From contig CM044500.1 in NCBI GenBank assembly GCA_024364805.1, positions 81,791,287-81,813,240 of the forward strand: 21,954 nucleotides of DNA. Reading direction: 5' to 3'. The notes below the pieces were generated by a model. The model made no database searches, had not been told where the DNA came from, and saw only the letters and a list, made by a program, of their open reading frames with translations. The stretch comes from Euprymna scolopes (Eukaryota > Mollusca > Cephalopoda > Sepiida > Sepiolidae). A program made the translations under genes and the position numbers. This document shows positions 1 to 9,824 of this stretch, one piece after another (within the stretch, counting starts at the first letter, position 1; each line of letters starts with the position of its first letter).

Positions 1-330
1 ATTCAATAACTTCACTCAAAATGCCATAACATTTTATTTGACATTAATTATAGTTCTACACCTACCGGTGTTGCCAGGATTCAACTTTATTTTTGCTTAA
101 TTCTCTGGATTATGATAAAGATCAATGAGGGTGTAAATATGAAATGATAATTTTCAGACAAAATAGAAAATTAGTTTATGGCAAAGTAGATGAGCATGGC
201 AACAAGCTAGTAGAAACAAGCACACAAACATATCAATGTTGAACCAAGAGATTTTGGTTGTGTCGTTCAATCATATCCATTTGGCATACCATATATCTAT
301 GTTGTCAAGCTTATCAACTATTCCATAAAC
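1..330. other. Unassigned AT-rich DNA
   Basis: No gene or clear repeat is visible. A 17-base string, gttgtcaagcttatcaa, at 301-317 recurs in the LINE at 9756-9772, which could mean a very short LINE scrap or chance. Confidence 0.4.

Positions 331-333
<3 letters not shown>

Positions 334-361
<28 letters not shown>
334..361 (+). repeat. (TA)n microsatellite
   Basis: About 14 uninterrupted TA units abut the start of the first SINE-like copy. Confidence 0.95.
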
Positions 362-365
362 TCTC

Positions 366-595
366 AGATTTCCTGTCGTTGAATACTTTAATTGTTTACT
401 GTATATACCCGCTGACTTGGCATTTACAGACACTTAATTTCTTTCAATTTCTGTGTTAATTGCTGGTAGCACAGAGGTAGAATGCTAATCTATGGAGTTA
501 ATACTGGGTTAGAGTCCTGCAACCAGCAGTAATTATCACTTCTTGCACTGATAATTGCATAAGCATGAAAGTGTCTGGATAGAAAAAAATTATTT
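366..595 (+). mobile_element. tRNA-headed SINE-like element, copy 1
   Basis: A tRNA-like segment occupies about 454-530. It has an A-box-like tagcacagaggtag, a B-box-like gggttagagtcc, and an outer stem tgctggt/accagca that closes it. It is preceded by about 90 bases and followed by about 60 bases (gcactgataattgcataagc, then an A-run) that recur in the second copy at 690-935. This gives a repeat unit of about 230 bases with an internal RNA polymerase III promoter. The tRNA species is not certain. Confidence 0.55.
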
Positions 596-689
596 ACTGA
601 ATAAATATTTTAATAGAGTTATAGTAAAATTAAAGAGGAGCCCTATTTGTGAATTAAGAATAAAGCCTCGAATTGACTGTATTATTCAC

Positions 690-929
690 AAATTTCCTGT
701 TAGAATACTCTCTTCGTTGTCTGAATTATGACAAGCCTGCTTACATGGCTTCATAAGCATCTTAATTCACTTCAATTTAAAATGGTAATTTCTGATGTCA
801 GTGGAAGAACGTTAACATGCAAAGCCATGGTTGACTTTGTTAACTGGGTTTGAGTCCTGTGACCAGCTGTAATTATCATTTCCTCCACTGATGATTGCGT
901 AAGTATGGAACTTATGTCCATAGGTATAA

Positions 930-935
<6 letters not shown>
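690..935 (+). mobile_element. tRNA-headed SINE-like element, copy 2
   Basis: This segment aligns along its length with 366-595 in the same orientation. Shared parts are tttcctgt/gaatact at the start, cacttcaattt, gggtttgagtcctg (a good B box), gaccagctgtaattatca, and cactgatgattgcgtaag followed by A-rich sequence running into a (TA)n tract. Its A-box region (gtcagtgg) is more decayed than in copy 1. The two copies differ enough to be old. Confidence 0.55.
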
Positions 936-980
<45 letters not shown>

Positions 981-994
981 TATATATATATATT
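935..994 (+). repeat. (TA)n(CA)n compound microsatellite
   Basis: TA units interrupted by a short acacaca block follow directly on the A-rich tail of the second SINE-like copy. Open frames rich in Tyr and Ile here are translations of the repeat. Confidence 0.95.
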
Positions 995-1023
995 ATGAAA
1001 ACATTGGCTACATATGCGTGTTG

Positions 1024-1190
1024 GGGGTCCCGGTTTGTAGAGGGATTCCAGTCATCCGTTATCGGAAGGCTGTTGATTGCAGAACCAATTGTTGTTTGTA
1101 TTGTATTTGTTTTATTGCCGGTTATAGGCTGGGATCCCACTTTGTAGGATGCATTGTGGAACCGTTTATTGGGAGGCTGTTGATTATTGT
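1024..1190 (+). repeat. Imperfect tandem repeat, period about 107 bp
   Basis: 1024-1082 (ggggtcccggtttgtag, then aaggctgttgattg) is echoed at 1131-1190 (gggatcccactttgtagg, then gaggctgttgattatt). The arrangement of matching blocks is conserved, with many substitutions. The surrounding DNA is richer in GC than the flanks. Confidence 0.5.
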
Positions 1191-2283
1191 GAAGGCTGTG
1201 TGCTCGATTACTTGAAAGTGGCGCGTGGTCGTCTTTTATTTCAGACAGTGTAATGAAAACAATCAACAATAAGGGTATGTGTTACGAGTACATTTAAGAC
1301 ATTAAAATGAAGCACGCCAGAGCAAGATTACATATTTACATATGTACAAGGAATATTTATTTACACAGGTTACAAACATTACAGAGTGTTTGTGTGTATA
1401 TGAACTAGCATGCATGTAGTAAAATGTTTGTTGCGTGTATGTGTGCGTGAATGTATACGAGAGTTCATTGAAGTATATGTCAGATGTTCATTGTGTATGT
1501 CAGAGTTTAAAGAAAACAAGTATTCGATCCCATCTTGGAGAAGGAAGACGCGCCTCAACAGAGCGTTTAAGATTTGCGTCCACTCACATTCAAAGTTCAA
1601 ATCGAAAGAGAAAGATCGACAGTGGGAAACGGAAGTAGAAGACGCCACCTGCTGGACAAAATGAGGATTACCACAAAGGCAAATAATCAGTGCACATTAA
1701 AAGTGTGTGTGTGCGGTTTGAGTAACAGGTTAGATTTAAAAGGCATGTGCCCATATGTGCATACATGTTTCTGTAGTGTTTAAGAGACATTGCTTCATCA
1801 GGTTATGGTGTCAAGTTGAAACCCAACTCAAAGAAACTTTATGTATGCACATCTGCAGCCAATAATGTTTATATGAATAAAAATACTAAAAACATGCTCT
1901 GTTCATTCATTGAGCGCTTTTGGATAAATACAGGAGTTACAGTGGATTTACATATAGGAAACTAAAACTATACAACCCTCTATAATATAAATCTCAATCG
2001 TCGTTTTTGTGAATGTATATATGTATGTTTGCCAAAAACTTTCGACAGACGTGATGTATCCTAACAAGATTGGTATCATTTTAAAGCTCGATGTCTCAGA
2101 CGACAAATCAAAAAATTGGCCGAAAACATTAATTCCTTCACTCTCAAGTGGGCAGTTTTATTTACAAGGAGGGGTCGGTTTTTTCATCGACATTTTCGCA
2201 AAGTCATCGTCTCAGTTGGATTGACAACGCTTAATTTCAACGCTCAGGACTTCCAGTCACGTGATGGTGACATCGGCGAAGAC
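1191..2283. other. Unassigned DNA of higher GC than flanks
   Basis: Short open frames occur on both strands but none has recognisable motifs, and several overlap each other. The stretch around 1500-1660 and 2040-2280 is richer in CpG than the window average. It may contain an old unrecognised repeat. Confidence 0.35.
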
Positions 2284-2440
2284 ATTTTTTTTTTTTTTAA
2301 TCTTTTCCTCCTTCGCCTTACGGGTTGAAGCCTGCTTGCCACCACTTTTTTTTTTTTTTTAACACCTCTCTCCACCCAAACTGTCTACTGTTGTTTTGAC
2401 CGCCCCCCCTCTGCTACTACCACTTTTTTTTTACCCTACG
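2284..2440 (+). repeat. Pyrimidine-rich tract with repeated T-runs and a C-run
   Basis: Three T-runs (at 2285, 2346 and 2424) and a run of seven C near 2402 lie in a stretch that is mostly C and T. Related phrases such as ccaccactttttt and accacttttttt precede two of the runs, hinting at an old tandem origin. Confidence 0.6.
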
Positions 2441-2557
2441 CTAGTAGATAACAACTGAGTTGACTGATGTGAATTTTGGTAAGTGTCATGTTGGTGCATA
2501 TCAAAATAACTTAGAAGTAAACAGAACTGTGCCCAGCTGCAGGTGGCATGATTTTAA

Positions 2558-2585
2558 GTGTGTATGTGTGTGTGGGGGGGGGGGA
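2558..2585 (+). repeat. (TG)n followed by G-run
   Basis: gtgtgtatgtgtgtgtg runs into ten or so consecutive G residues. Confidence 0.85.
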
Positions 2586-2589
2586 GTTA

Positions 2590-3930
2590 CTAGACTCTTT
2601 AGACAAAACTGATGTTTATTGAGATGAAAAGAAGTCATTTGTTTGAGGAGGGAAACATACTGGTCAGTATCTCATTGGAAGTTCAGCAAACAGAATGCAA
2701 AAATAATGTCGAAACCAAGTGAATGTTGACTCAACGATGCCCGTGTGTTGTCCATTATCAAAACTAAGAAAATTAAGTAAATAAAGAATTAGTTATGTGG
2801 TCTCTCCCCTAATAAGTAAACTAAACCTTTGAAAGCTCAGCAAGACTCCATTGAGTTTTCATGCAGGAGTAGATTTGTCTCGTATTCCTATTTACTTGCC
2901 TCCCCACGAGGGTAGAGTTAGACACAAGATCAGTTTTAATGCCGGAAAATTCCAGCTCCCCAAAAAGCGGCACTCTGGATTGGAACAAAAATTAAAATTG
3001 TCTCAGTTATGAAGGATTTCTCTTCCAGTGACTGAGGACAGAAAAGGTGAAGTGCAGCATCAAAACGGATACTACACTGTGATTTTGGCCCGAAGGTCAA
3101 ATCACGGCCAGTTATGAATGACGAAAGTGACTATGAAAAAAAGACCAGCACGTATAAACACCCTGTGCGACGTATGTATAAAAGGATTTTTATTATTTGA
3201 TTTGATTACTTGATACGGAACAGTATGCATGTGATGTAAACAACCATATTAAAACTTTGTGTAATGTCAAAATGTTATAATTTGTCCAAATGTTAAAACA
3301 AAAAACAGAGAGAAAGAAATCAAATCTATTTAAAGACAAGAAAAGGGTCAAGTGGTAATCTGACAACTTTTTTAATAATTAGTCAACGACGTGTTCAAAA
3401 GTCAAGAGGAATGACAGATTGGAGCAAAAACAAAAGATTTGTGTGCAACATTCACAGGGCAATGTATTTTAATATGCAAAGATATGTAACGTGAGAAAAC
3501 AATAGTTTTTAAAGACAAAAATATTTGCAGGATTTATCATTTCTATTATTCAGACTATCATTCTTAGGTTTTCTCAATGTTTTAGCTAAGTTAATTTCCA
3601 ATCTTTTTTATATCTTGTCACATTCAGCAATCTTAATTGAACGCTTTAATCATGCATTAGTCACCTGGTTAGTCCCATGGAGTGACTATACACCCCCAAT
3701 ACAAAAATGTTTATAGCGTTATTATTTTTTAAAATATAGTTATCCTGCTGGTTCAGGATATATCTACTGTCCCTGTTGAGCAGTTTGAATGACTTATAGT
3801 TTGTTGATATTTATAAAAAAAAATAATACAATAAAATAAAATTATAAAACTAAGGAAAAATTTACAAATCTTAGATTTAGATCACATTTATTTAAAAAAA
3901 TATCCAGTTTGTTATTTTTTTCCTATATGA
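2590..3930. other. Unassigned intron-like DNA
   Basis: There are no convincing coding, RNA or repeat signals. A 63-codon open frame at 3525-3716 is hydrophobic by composition and lacks supporting context. Confidence 0.4.
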
Positions 3931-3935
3931 TGAAC

Positions 3936-4052
3936 ACAAAATGTTTCCATAAATTGAAATAGCAAAAAAAATGAATGTGTGCTCTCAAATGTAAACAAAA
4001 TGTTTCCATAAATTGAAATAGTAAAAAAAAAAAGAAGAAAAAAAAAATGAAT
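3936..4052 (+). repeat. 59-bp tandem duplication
   Basis: acaaaatgtttccataaatt begins at 3936 and again at 3995. In both copies it is followed by gaaatag, an A-run and atgaat. The second A-run has expanded. The near-identity suggests recent duplication. Confidence 0.8.
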
Positions 4053-4659
4053 ATGAGTTCATTACATAACCATTACCTTTCAAGGAAAACCGTGATACAA
4101 CTGCATCATATCATGTGTGCTATACCTTCATTGAGTCATGAACGTACTGGGAGGGAGGAAAAGAAATGTTGCCAACTAGGAATTATGAGCGCTTAAGCAA
4201 AATTGGGGCGACAAAACACTCCATGGGATTAACGCAGGGTTAATTGAAATGTAGAGAATAAAAAGTGAACCATGGGTTTACTTTTGGCAGCCTCGTAATT
4301 CTTGCTTCTCTTATTTTGTTCTTTAGTCCTCACATTCCATAAGTGATGTTTCTAACAAAGGGGGAAGAACTGCAGTTTTCTGGCTTAGAATCTATCCACA
4401 TAACATTTATTGTTGACTAGTTTGTTTACCTTGAAGTAGCATTTTTAGCTCCTTACATTAAGTGGCTTCATGTCTTGTCTGAAACTATTTTTTTTTTCTA
4501 ATGGAAAAAAGATCATAGGGTTAGATTTTTCTTGTTCAGTCGGCCATGATTGGGTAAAAGTCTTGAGTAAGTTTTAATTATATTACTAATACTGCCTGTA
4601 CCGATAAATTGCAGGATTAGCTTTGAGGCTTTCAAAATTCATATTAGAACTAGTTACAT

Positions 4660-4740
4660 AGACCTATGGCACAACGGATAACGTGCTAAATATTCATTTT
4701 GAAGTGATTATCTTCTGGAAGTTGAAAGTTCAATAAGAAA
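4660..4740 (+). mobile_element. tRNA-Arg-like SINE head or tRNA pseudogene
   Basis: The stretch acctatggcacaacggataa (4663-4682) matches the 5' half and A box of animal arginine tRNAs (TGGC-NNAA-GGATAA). It continues with an anticodon-arm-like tgattatcttctggaa and a weak B box at aaagttcaata. The T arm is decayed, so it is not a working tRNA. Octopus tRNA-Arg-derived SINEs (OR1, OR2) are known, and this is consistent with such a family. I could not define the 3' end. Confidence 0.5.
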
Positions 4741-5570
4741 AAATGTCCCACTCTAGCTCATACAGCCGACCTATCTTGCCTTTTGTAGTATTTCAATTTT
4801 GAAAGAAGTGGGGGTTTTTATGGTACACATAAATTATGGAGTTCACTCAATAATAATCTGATTATGATGAGACTGAGACAGACACACTTTCTTATTTTGT
4901 TCTAGGTGGGGATGGAGCATCCTACCACATGTCAGACATTCCCCAGCTCTCATATATTCCAACTGAGAGATCTTTTTAAGATTCTAATTGCCTCAGAGTG
5001 AAATTGTATCTCTTTTGCACTTGGTTCACCAGATAGATCTACCAGGTAGTTTTTGAAATTCTTTTTCATAAGATTAAGGAGTGAAATGAGTTGAGGGGTT
5101 TGGTATTATTCCCAAACAATTCATCATTACTTAAAGTCAGATTTTAATTTTTAATAAATAAATGATTAAAAACAGTCAATTAGAGCAAGTTGAAACGAAA
5201 TATCATAAAAATTAAATTTAACTTGAAAAGTATGAGCCTTATTTTGTATAAGTACCAATTTAAGATAATGTTCAAAATATAGTTTGTGTTTTTTTTTTTT
5301 TTAAATTGTACCCCTTATTTCCAAGGGCGTTGAGGAGTAATTGAAAGAACGAATAACTAGAATCTCATTTTATTTTTCTTATTTACGGCTTGAGGTCAAA
5401 GGGCAAAATTTTACAAAAATCGTTTTGTTTAAAGACTATATAAAATGAAAAATGTCAAGAATGTTAAATATAAGGGTGATTGAAGCTAATCTATTAAAAC
5501 CAATAGACAAGACCGTGTTTCTCATTGAAACGTTGAAACTTGGATAAATACATATTGTCGATTCAGTATG
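4741..5570. other. Unassigned AT-rich DNA
   Basis: Nothing is supported apart from a splice-acceptor-like sequence near 4905 with a short open frame after it, which I do not accept as an exon. A T-run lies at about 5289-5302. Confidence 0.4.
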
Positions 5571-5571
5571 A

Positions 5572-5632
5572 TGATTTTTTTTTTCATTTTATAATAAAAA
5601 AAATAAAATTTTTATTATTAAATGAAAAATCA
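5572..5632. repeat. AT-rich inverted repeat (about 25-bp arms)
   Basis: 5572-5600 and 5609-5632 pair as an imperfect hairpin with tgattttt at one end and aaaaatca at the other, with a few extra T residues in the left arm. Low complexity weakens the case for a transposon origin. Confidence 0.55.
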
Positions 5633-5722
5633 ACACTAAAATACAAAAAAGCGGAAACATTTAAAATGCAATTAAAAAAAAAAGTTTAAATATGATATCT
5701 TGGATTATCATCAACTTATTTT

Positions 5723-5815
5723 CTGGAGGGAGGGTCGTGTAGTGTCGGATTTGTTGTCACGAGACCATCCTCCCAGGCATCATCTCCATTTTTTGTAATG
5801 ATTATAATGTAATGT
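5723..5815 (+). repeat. Degenerate dispersed repeat, copy 1
   Basis: It contains ctggagggagggtcgtgtag, then gagaccatcctcccaggcat and a T-run followed by gattataatgtaatg. The same order of phrases recurs at 7057, 7309, 7404 and 7447. Downstream, ggtcatgttactatcttccc resembles the bases after the copy at 7447, so the unit may be about 130 bp. Confidence 0.55.
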
Positions 5816-6139
5816 TTGCCTGGTCATGTTACTATCTTCCCAGTAGGTACGGGCAATTTAATGGCAGAAAACTGATAGGAAGACAGTTTTGGAAGCCGGG
5901 TTATCATAATTTTTTTGTAGGTTTCCGATTACGTTTTGATTGTATTTGAAAGCTTAAAGTTAATTTCCAAAGGGAAAAAAATATTTGTACATGTGAAAAA
6001 AGTTATAATGAAAAATATTTACATGGCGACATTTGGAAACTGACAAGTTACATAAATGAATTGTAGAAATCCCTTGAAAGATAAATATTAATTTTCTGAG
6101 TCTATTTCAAAGATAAAGTAAAGTCCTAAGATTCGGAAT

Positions 6140-6180
<41 letters not shown>

Positions 6181-7056
6181 AGCTTAATTTACCCCTAAAA
6201 CAAAGATTCTGGCTTTGTGCAAACAAAATGAACTAAGCAGGAGTTCTACAGAAGCCCAAAATGTCAGAAAGTCTAAAGGCTGTTTAAAAATGATGTCAGG
6301 CAGTTGAAGGGAAATAGAGAGTGCTGGTTTTCTTTATTTTCCAGCTGTGCATCCGTACATTCCTATTGTGAACATTTGTATAATTTTCACAATTTTTTAA
6401 TTTACTTATTTTTCCATGTTTCTGCTTTTAAATTATAAATTTTTATTTTTCAAATTTATATAATTATGTTACGCTGAAGATTACATTCATTCAGGCAAGG
6501 AAAAATATTAGAATCTATAAAAATTACGCAAAAAAGGGAAATATTTTTTTGCAATTATAATGTTCTGTGTATGAAAATATTAAATAATGCTTAATTCAAT
6601 GATATCTGTAGTTTGAGAAATTAATTTTTCGAGTTTTATCGAATTTGTTAATACAGACTTTTGGGGCTTTTTATGTAATGTTTCTGAAAAAATTAATTAT
6701 ATGTTTATTGTTACAATTTACGATGCTTTATTTTCATAAAAAAGCGAAAAAAATTCATTCAATTTTTTTTTTTTACTACTGAAAACCATAACTTTAGTAA
6801 AAGATGTTTTTTGTTTAAACAAAAAAAAAAAAAAAAAAAATGCACTTCTAAGATTCAAATAAAAGCAATGTGTTCATTATATTTTTATATTCTGAGATCA
6901 TTATTTGATAAATACTGAAAATTTCTTTAAAATTGGTTAATTTCCTGATTTTTGGTGAATTAACTTAAGGGAGGGGTCAAAATGGTTATACATTTTGAGC
7001 ATCAGCATTCATTTTGCACGTACCTACCTCCCAGGGATTAACAGCACATCTTTATT
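5816..7056. other. Unassigned AT-rich DNA with A/T runs
   Basis: Homopolymers at 6146-6178, about 6764-6775 and 6821-6840 stand out. No gene or element is recognisable between the dispersed repeat copies. Confidence 0.4.
6146..6178 (+). repeat. Poly(A) run of 33
   Basis: An uninterrupted A-run preceded by AT-rich DNA. It may be the tail of an unrecognised retroposed element, but nothing upstream is identifiable. Confidence 0.9.
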
Positions 7057-7166
7057 TTTGGAGGTAGGAATTGTGTAGTGTTCGTTTCGTTATATTGCAA
7101 TCATCCTCCTAGCCATTACCTCCTATTTTTTTTTTTTTTTTAAATTATGATGTTATAATGTAATAG
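7057..7166 (+). repeat. Degenerate dispersed repeat, copy 2
   Basis: The order is ttggaggtaggaattgtgta, then caatcatcctcctagccatt, a T-run at 7126-7141 and gatgttataatgtaatag. It matches the copy at 5723 in order and spacing. Confidence 0.55.
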
Positions 7167-7308
7167 TTTTCAAACAAACCAATCTATTTTTGTATTAATT
7201 GAAAAGAAAACAAAGAAAACAAAGAAAACTGTAAATTTATCGATCAAGATCTGGAATTTATTCAAATTATGGTGGGTGTAAGAGGGTTATGAAATCATTA
7301 CCATCACT

Positions 7309-7530
7309 TTCTTTGAGAGGGGAGTAGTGTAGTATCTGTTCTGTTTTTCCCAGGCATTTTCTCCTTTTTATTTTCACTAAAGATAATACACTATATCTGC
7401 TCAGGAGACCATCATCCCAGGAAATACCTTCACCTTTAATATTTCTTTTGGAGGTGGGGAGAAGAGTGGTGTAGTGTCCGTTTTGTTGGCATGAAACCAG
7501 TATCATAGGCATTATCTCTTCCTCTCTCTG
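7309..7530 (+). repeat. Degenerate dispersed repeat, clustered copies 3-5
   Basis: Three further copies lie end to end in the same orientation. 7309-7378 has gaggggagtagtgtagtatc and cccaggcattttctcc. 7404-7440 is partial, with gagaccatcatcccaggaa. 7447-7530 has ttggaggtggggagaagagt, gtgtagtgtccgttttgttg and cataggcattatctc. The open frame readable on the opposite strand here is a by-product of the repeat. Confidence 0.5.
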
Positions 7531-7816
7531 GTAGTAGTTAAAATGTTAAATCTTTGTGGCCATAAGATGATCTTCCTTGGTAACAAATAAATTGTCATTA
7601 TCAATATCATTTCTCTTTATACCTTGATCAGGACCATGCTTTTGGCAAGGCTGTGAACCATCTTTACTAACATTACTGAATATTTGGTTTTGTTCTATTC
7701 GGTGTCGTCAAACAGAAAAAAAAAAATTACTTTATTAATATTACTGTATCATATTTCGTAAATGAGTGGAGATAACATTTTTTGTTCACCTAGGCATTGT
7801 ATGCAATCAATAAATA

Positions 7817-8019
7817 TGAATTACATAATGCTTCATCTCTTTGGACTATTTTCATTATTAACAATTTCTCTTCATATTGTGAAAACAGTTGAAGGGAACA
7901 GAATTACACAGATTCACGAATATCAGTTTTATTCTATTCAGTCTTGCTCAGGAACAATAAATATGAGAAGACAGATACAGAGACAACTGGGGAGAGGAGA
8001 GATAGAAATTTTAATATAA
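7817..8019 (+). other. Open frame with signal-peptide-like start, unsupported as a gene
   Basis: A polypyrimidine stretch ending in cacctag (7778-7792) could be a 3' splice site. The frame after it has a Met followed by LHLFGLFSLLTISLHIV, a hydrophobic core like a signal peptide or membrane anchor, then a polar part ending at a TAA near 8019. Only one cysteine follows, there is no good splice donor and no recognisable family. AT-rich DNA often yields such hydrophobic frames by chance. Confidence 0.15.
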
Positions 8020-8169
8020 AGATGTTACACATAATTTCACTTCTATTTAATTTCATATGACCCCGAGCAACACCGAGGATCCCTGCTAGTCCAATTAAAA
8101 AATGAAAATTTAAACATATCTTGGATTATTTTACTCTTATCTGAGGATTAGCAACGTTGAGTAAACGCA

Positions 8170-8702
8170 GTTAAAAACCAAGTTCTGTCAGTCTTTGCTA
8201 ACATTCTTCGTCTGCTGATGATTGTGTTTCCCGATAAATGCTCTGGGAAAGTCACTTCTGATTAATGTTTACCAGTTTTAAGATCATCAAGTTTAGTCAC
8301 CTTGTATTTACAAAGGCTTTGTGTAAATCTGTCCACCACAAAATGAAACAAGTATTTTTTTTTCAAATTGTATCTTTTTTAAATAAGCAAACGAACAAAA
8401 AATTGAGTTAACAACCTGTTTTTATTCGATTGCTTAAAAAAAAAAAAAGAAAAAAAAATACAATTTAGAAAAAAAAGTTTCATTTTGCAGCAAACAGCTC
8501 TGCACAAATCCTTTACAAACACAAAATGACTAAACTTAAAAGATAACCAGTTCTAAAATATGCAAACAAACTTTGCTGCTTTTTCAGAATAACAATATTT
8601 TAAATATCAATCAGAAGGGACTTTTCCAGGGAATTCATTGTGAAGTACAACTATCAATTGACGAAGAATGTAAACAAAGACGGATAGAACTTGATTTTAA
8701 CC
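8170..8702. mobile_element. Fold-back transposon with ~250-bp inverted arms and candidate 9-bp target duplication
   Basis: The left arm (8170 to about 8390) and right arm (about 8430-8702) are imperfect reverse complements along their length. The outer ends pair as aaaaaccaagttctgtc with ggatagaacttgatttt. The inner ends pair as aaataagcaa with ttgcttaa, and a further short stem (8392-8401 with 8419-8428) leaves a loop of about 17 bases. The right arm carries about 60 extra bases. The flanks are gtaaacgca (8161-8169) and gtaaatgca (8703-8711), direct repeats differing at one base, as expected of a 9-bp target duplication. Long terminal inverted repeats with 9-bp duplications are known for Mutator-like and Foldback elements; assigning this copy to either is inference. 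No transposase is encoded. Confidence 0.72.
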
Positions 8703-8707
8703 GTAAA

Positions 8708-8820
8708 TGCAGTTAGTGCCTTTTTGGTTAGAATCAAAGTGTAATACCTGGTGCAGCGCTACATCTTTTCTCTCCTTGGTCGATGAAGGTGGAGCCCTAA
8801 ATGGAGATAATTGTAATTTT
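8708..8820 (+). ncRNA. Possible U2 snRNA-like segment (pseudogene or U2-derived repeat)
   Basis: gcctttttggttagaatc followed by aaagtgtaatacctg resembles the conserved U2 5' region (GCCUUUUGGCUAAGAUC, AAGUGUAGUAUCUG), about 25 of 31 positions with two single-base gaps. About 47 bases later comes taaatgga, as in U2 before its Sm site, at nearly the U2 spacing, and then aattttta. The stem II region does not match well. It cannot be functional as read. A match of this strength could arise by chance once gaps are allowed. Confidence 0.25.
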
Positions 8821-9069
8821 TATTTCCAATCTATAGCGCCCCTTTTGAGAAAGTTAGATTTTCCCCACATTTAAAATAAACCTTGTATCTAACTGTGATT
8901 CGCCAAAAACTGGTGGGAAAAGCTTGTAAAAAAAAAAAAAAAGGACTCACATAATGAATCTGTTTGCACTGATCCTCCGATAATAATCATAATAAAGCAG
9001 TATTTTAAAAGTTTTTAATAAAATATTAAAATAAGATGTCTCTTAGACCTTTTTCTTATAACTTGTCCA

Positions 9070-9791
9070 GAACTGTGCTCATCCTCCATTGAGATCTTCC
9101 GATCACTCAGATGTCTCGGTTAAAATACAAACAAAATGTAATAAATCCTCAGAAGTACCTCTCCATCTATATATGTATACTCTATGGCTGATTGGGATAA
9201 CTTCCAAACATTTATATCGGATATAACTGTTCTACATTTAAGAATGTGTCCTCTATAGTATTAGACCTGTCGGAAAAACTAATTGTCAGTATAGACTACT
9301 TTATACTCTCGGAGAAATTCTAGCAAAAGCCCAACGGTCAGACGTAATTCACTCCAGAACGTGCCGCTGCCATTACGCACAGAAACCACTATTTTCATTG
9401 CTTTCAACAAAATAGATGCTGTGAAACAAATGCCACCATTATGACTGCTAACAGCCACTGTAAAAGAGTAATAAAGAAGGAGAGAGATTTGTGTGCTCAG
9501 TACATCAAGTTTAAAGTAGCTGAGCAGCAATTTGACTCCCACCAATTTTGGTGAATAAAAGACAGGGTCCTGAACAAAGGCGTGTCCTCTATCCTAACCA
9601 TCATCAATGGGCCCAAGGTAATTTTGTCAGCATCTGACAAAGCAAAACTCTTTGCCAAGAACTTAGCAGCAAATTCTATCCTTTGCCACCAGGATCATCT
9701 ACACTCGTATTTCCTTCTGAAACTATACTATACGATATACAAATATCTGTGTTGTTGTCAAGCTTATCAAAAACTTTGATTTCAGTAGAAG

Positions 9792-9824
<33 letters not shown>

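Noticed and set aside
301-317. 17-base string shared with 9756-9772 in the LINE
   Set aside because: It is too short and without extended similarity in AT-rich DNA to call a LINE fragment.
454-530. Working tRNA gene
   Set aside because: The D and anticodon arms pair poorly, the B box lacks the conserved C, and the segment is part of a repeat unit found twice.
895-1269. Overlapping open frames rich in YIYIYI on both strands
   Set aside because: They are translations of the (TA)n(CA)n microsatellite joined to unassigned DNA.
3525-3716. Hydrophobic 63-codon plus-strand open frame
   Set aside because: Its composition follows from T-rich DNA, and no motif, splice context or family supports it.
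4905-4978. Acceptor-like tttgttctag followed by a short open frame on the plus strand
   Set aside because: Only about 25 codons stay open, with no recognisable protein, no partner exon and no poly(A) context; this is expected by chance.
9279-9545. 88-codon minus-strand open frame
   Set aside because: It is a shadow of the plus-strand LINE ORF2, whose FTPERAAAITHRNHYF segment lies here.
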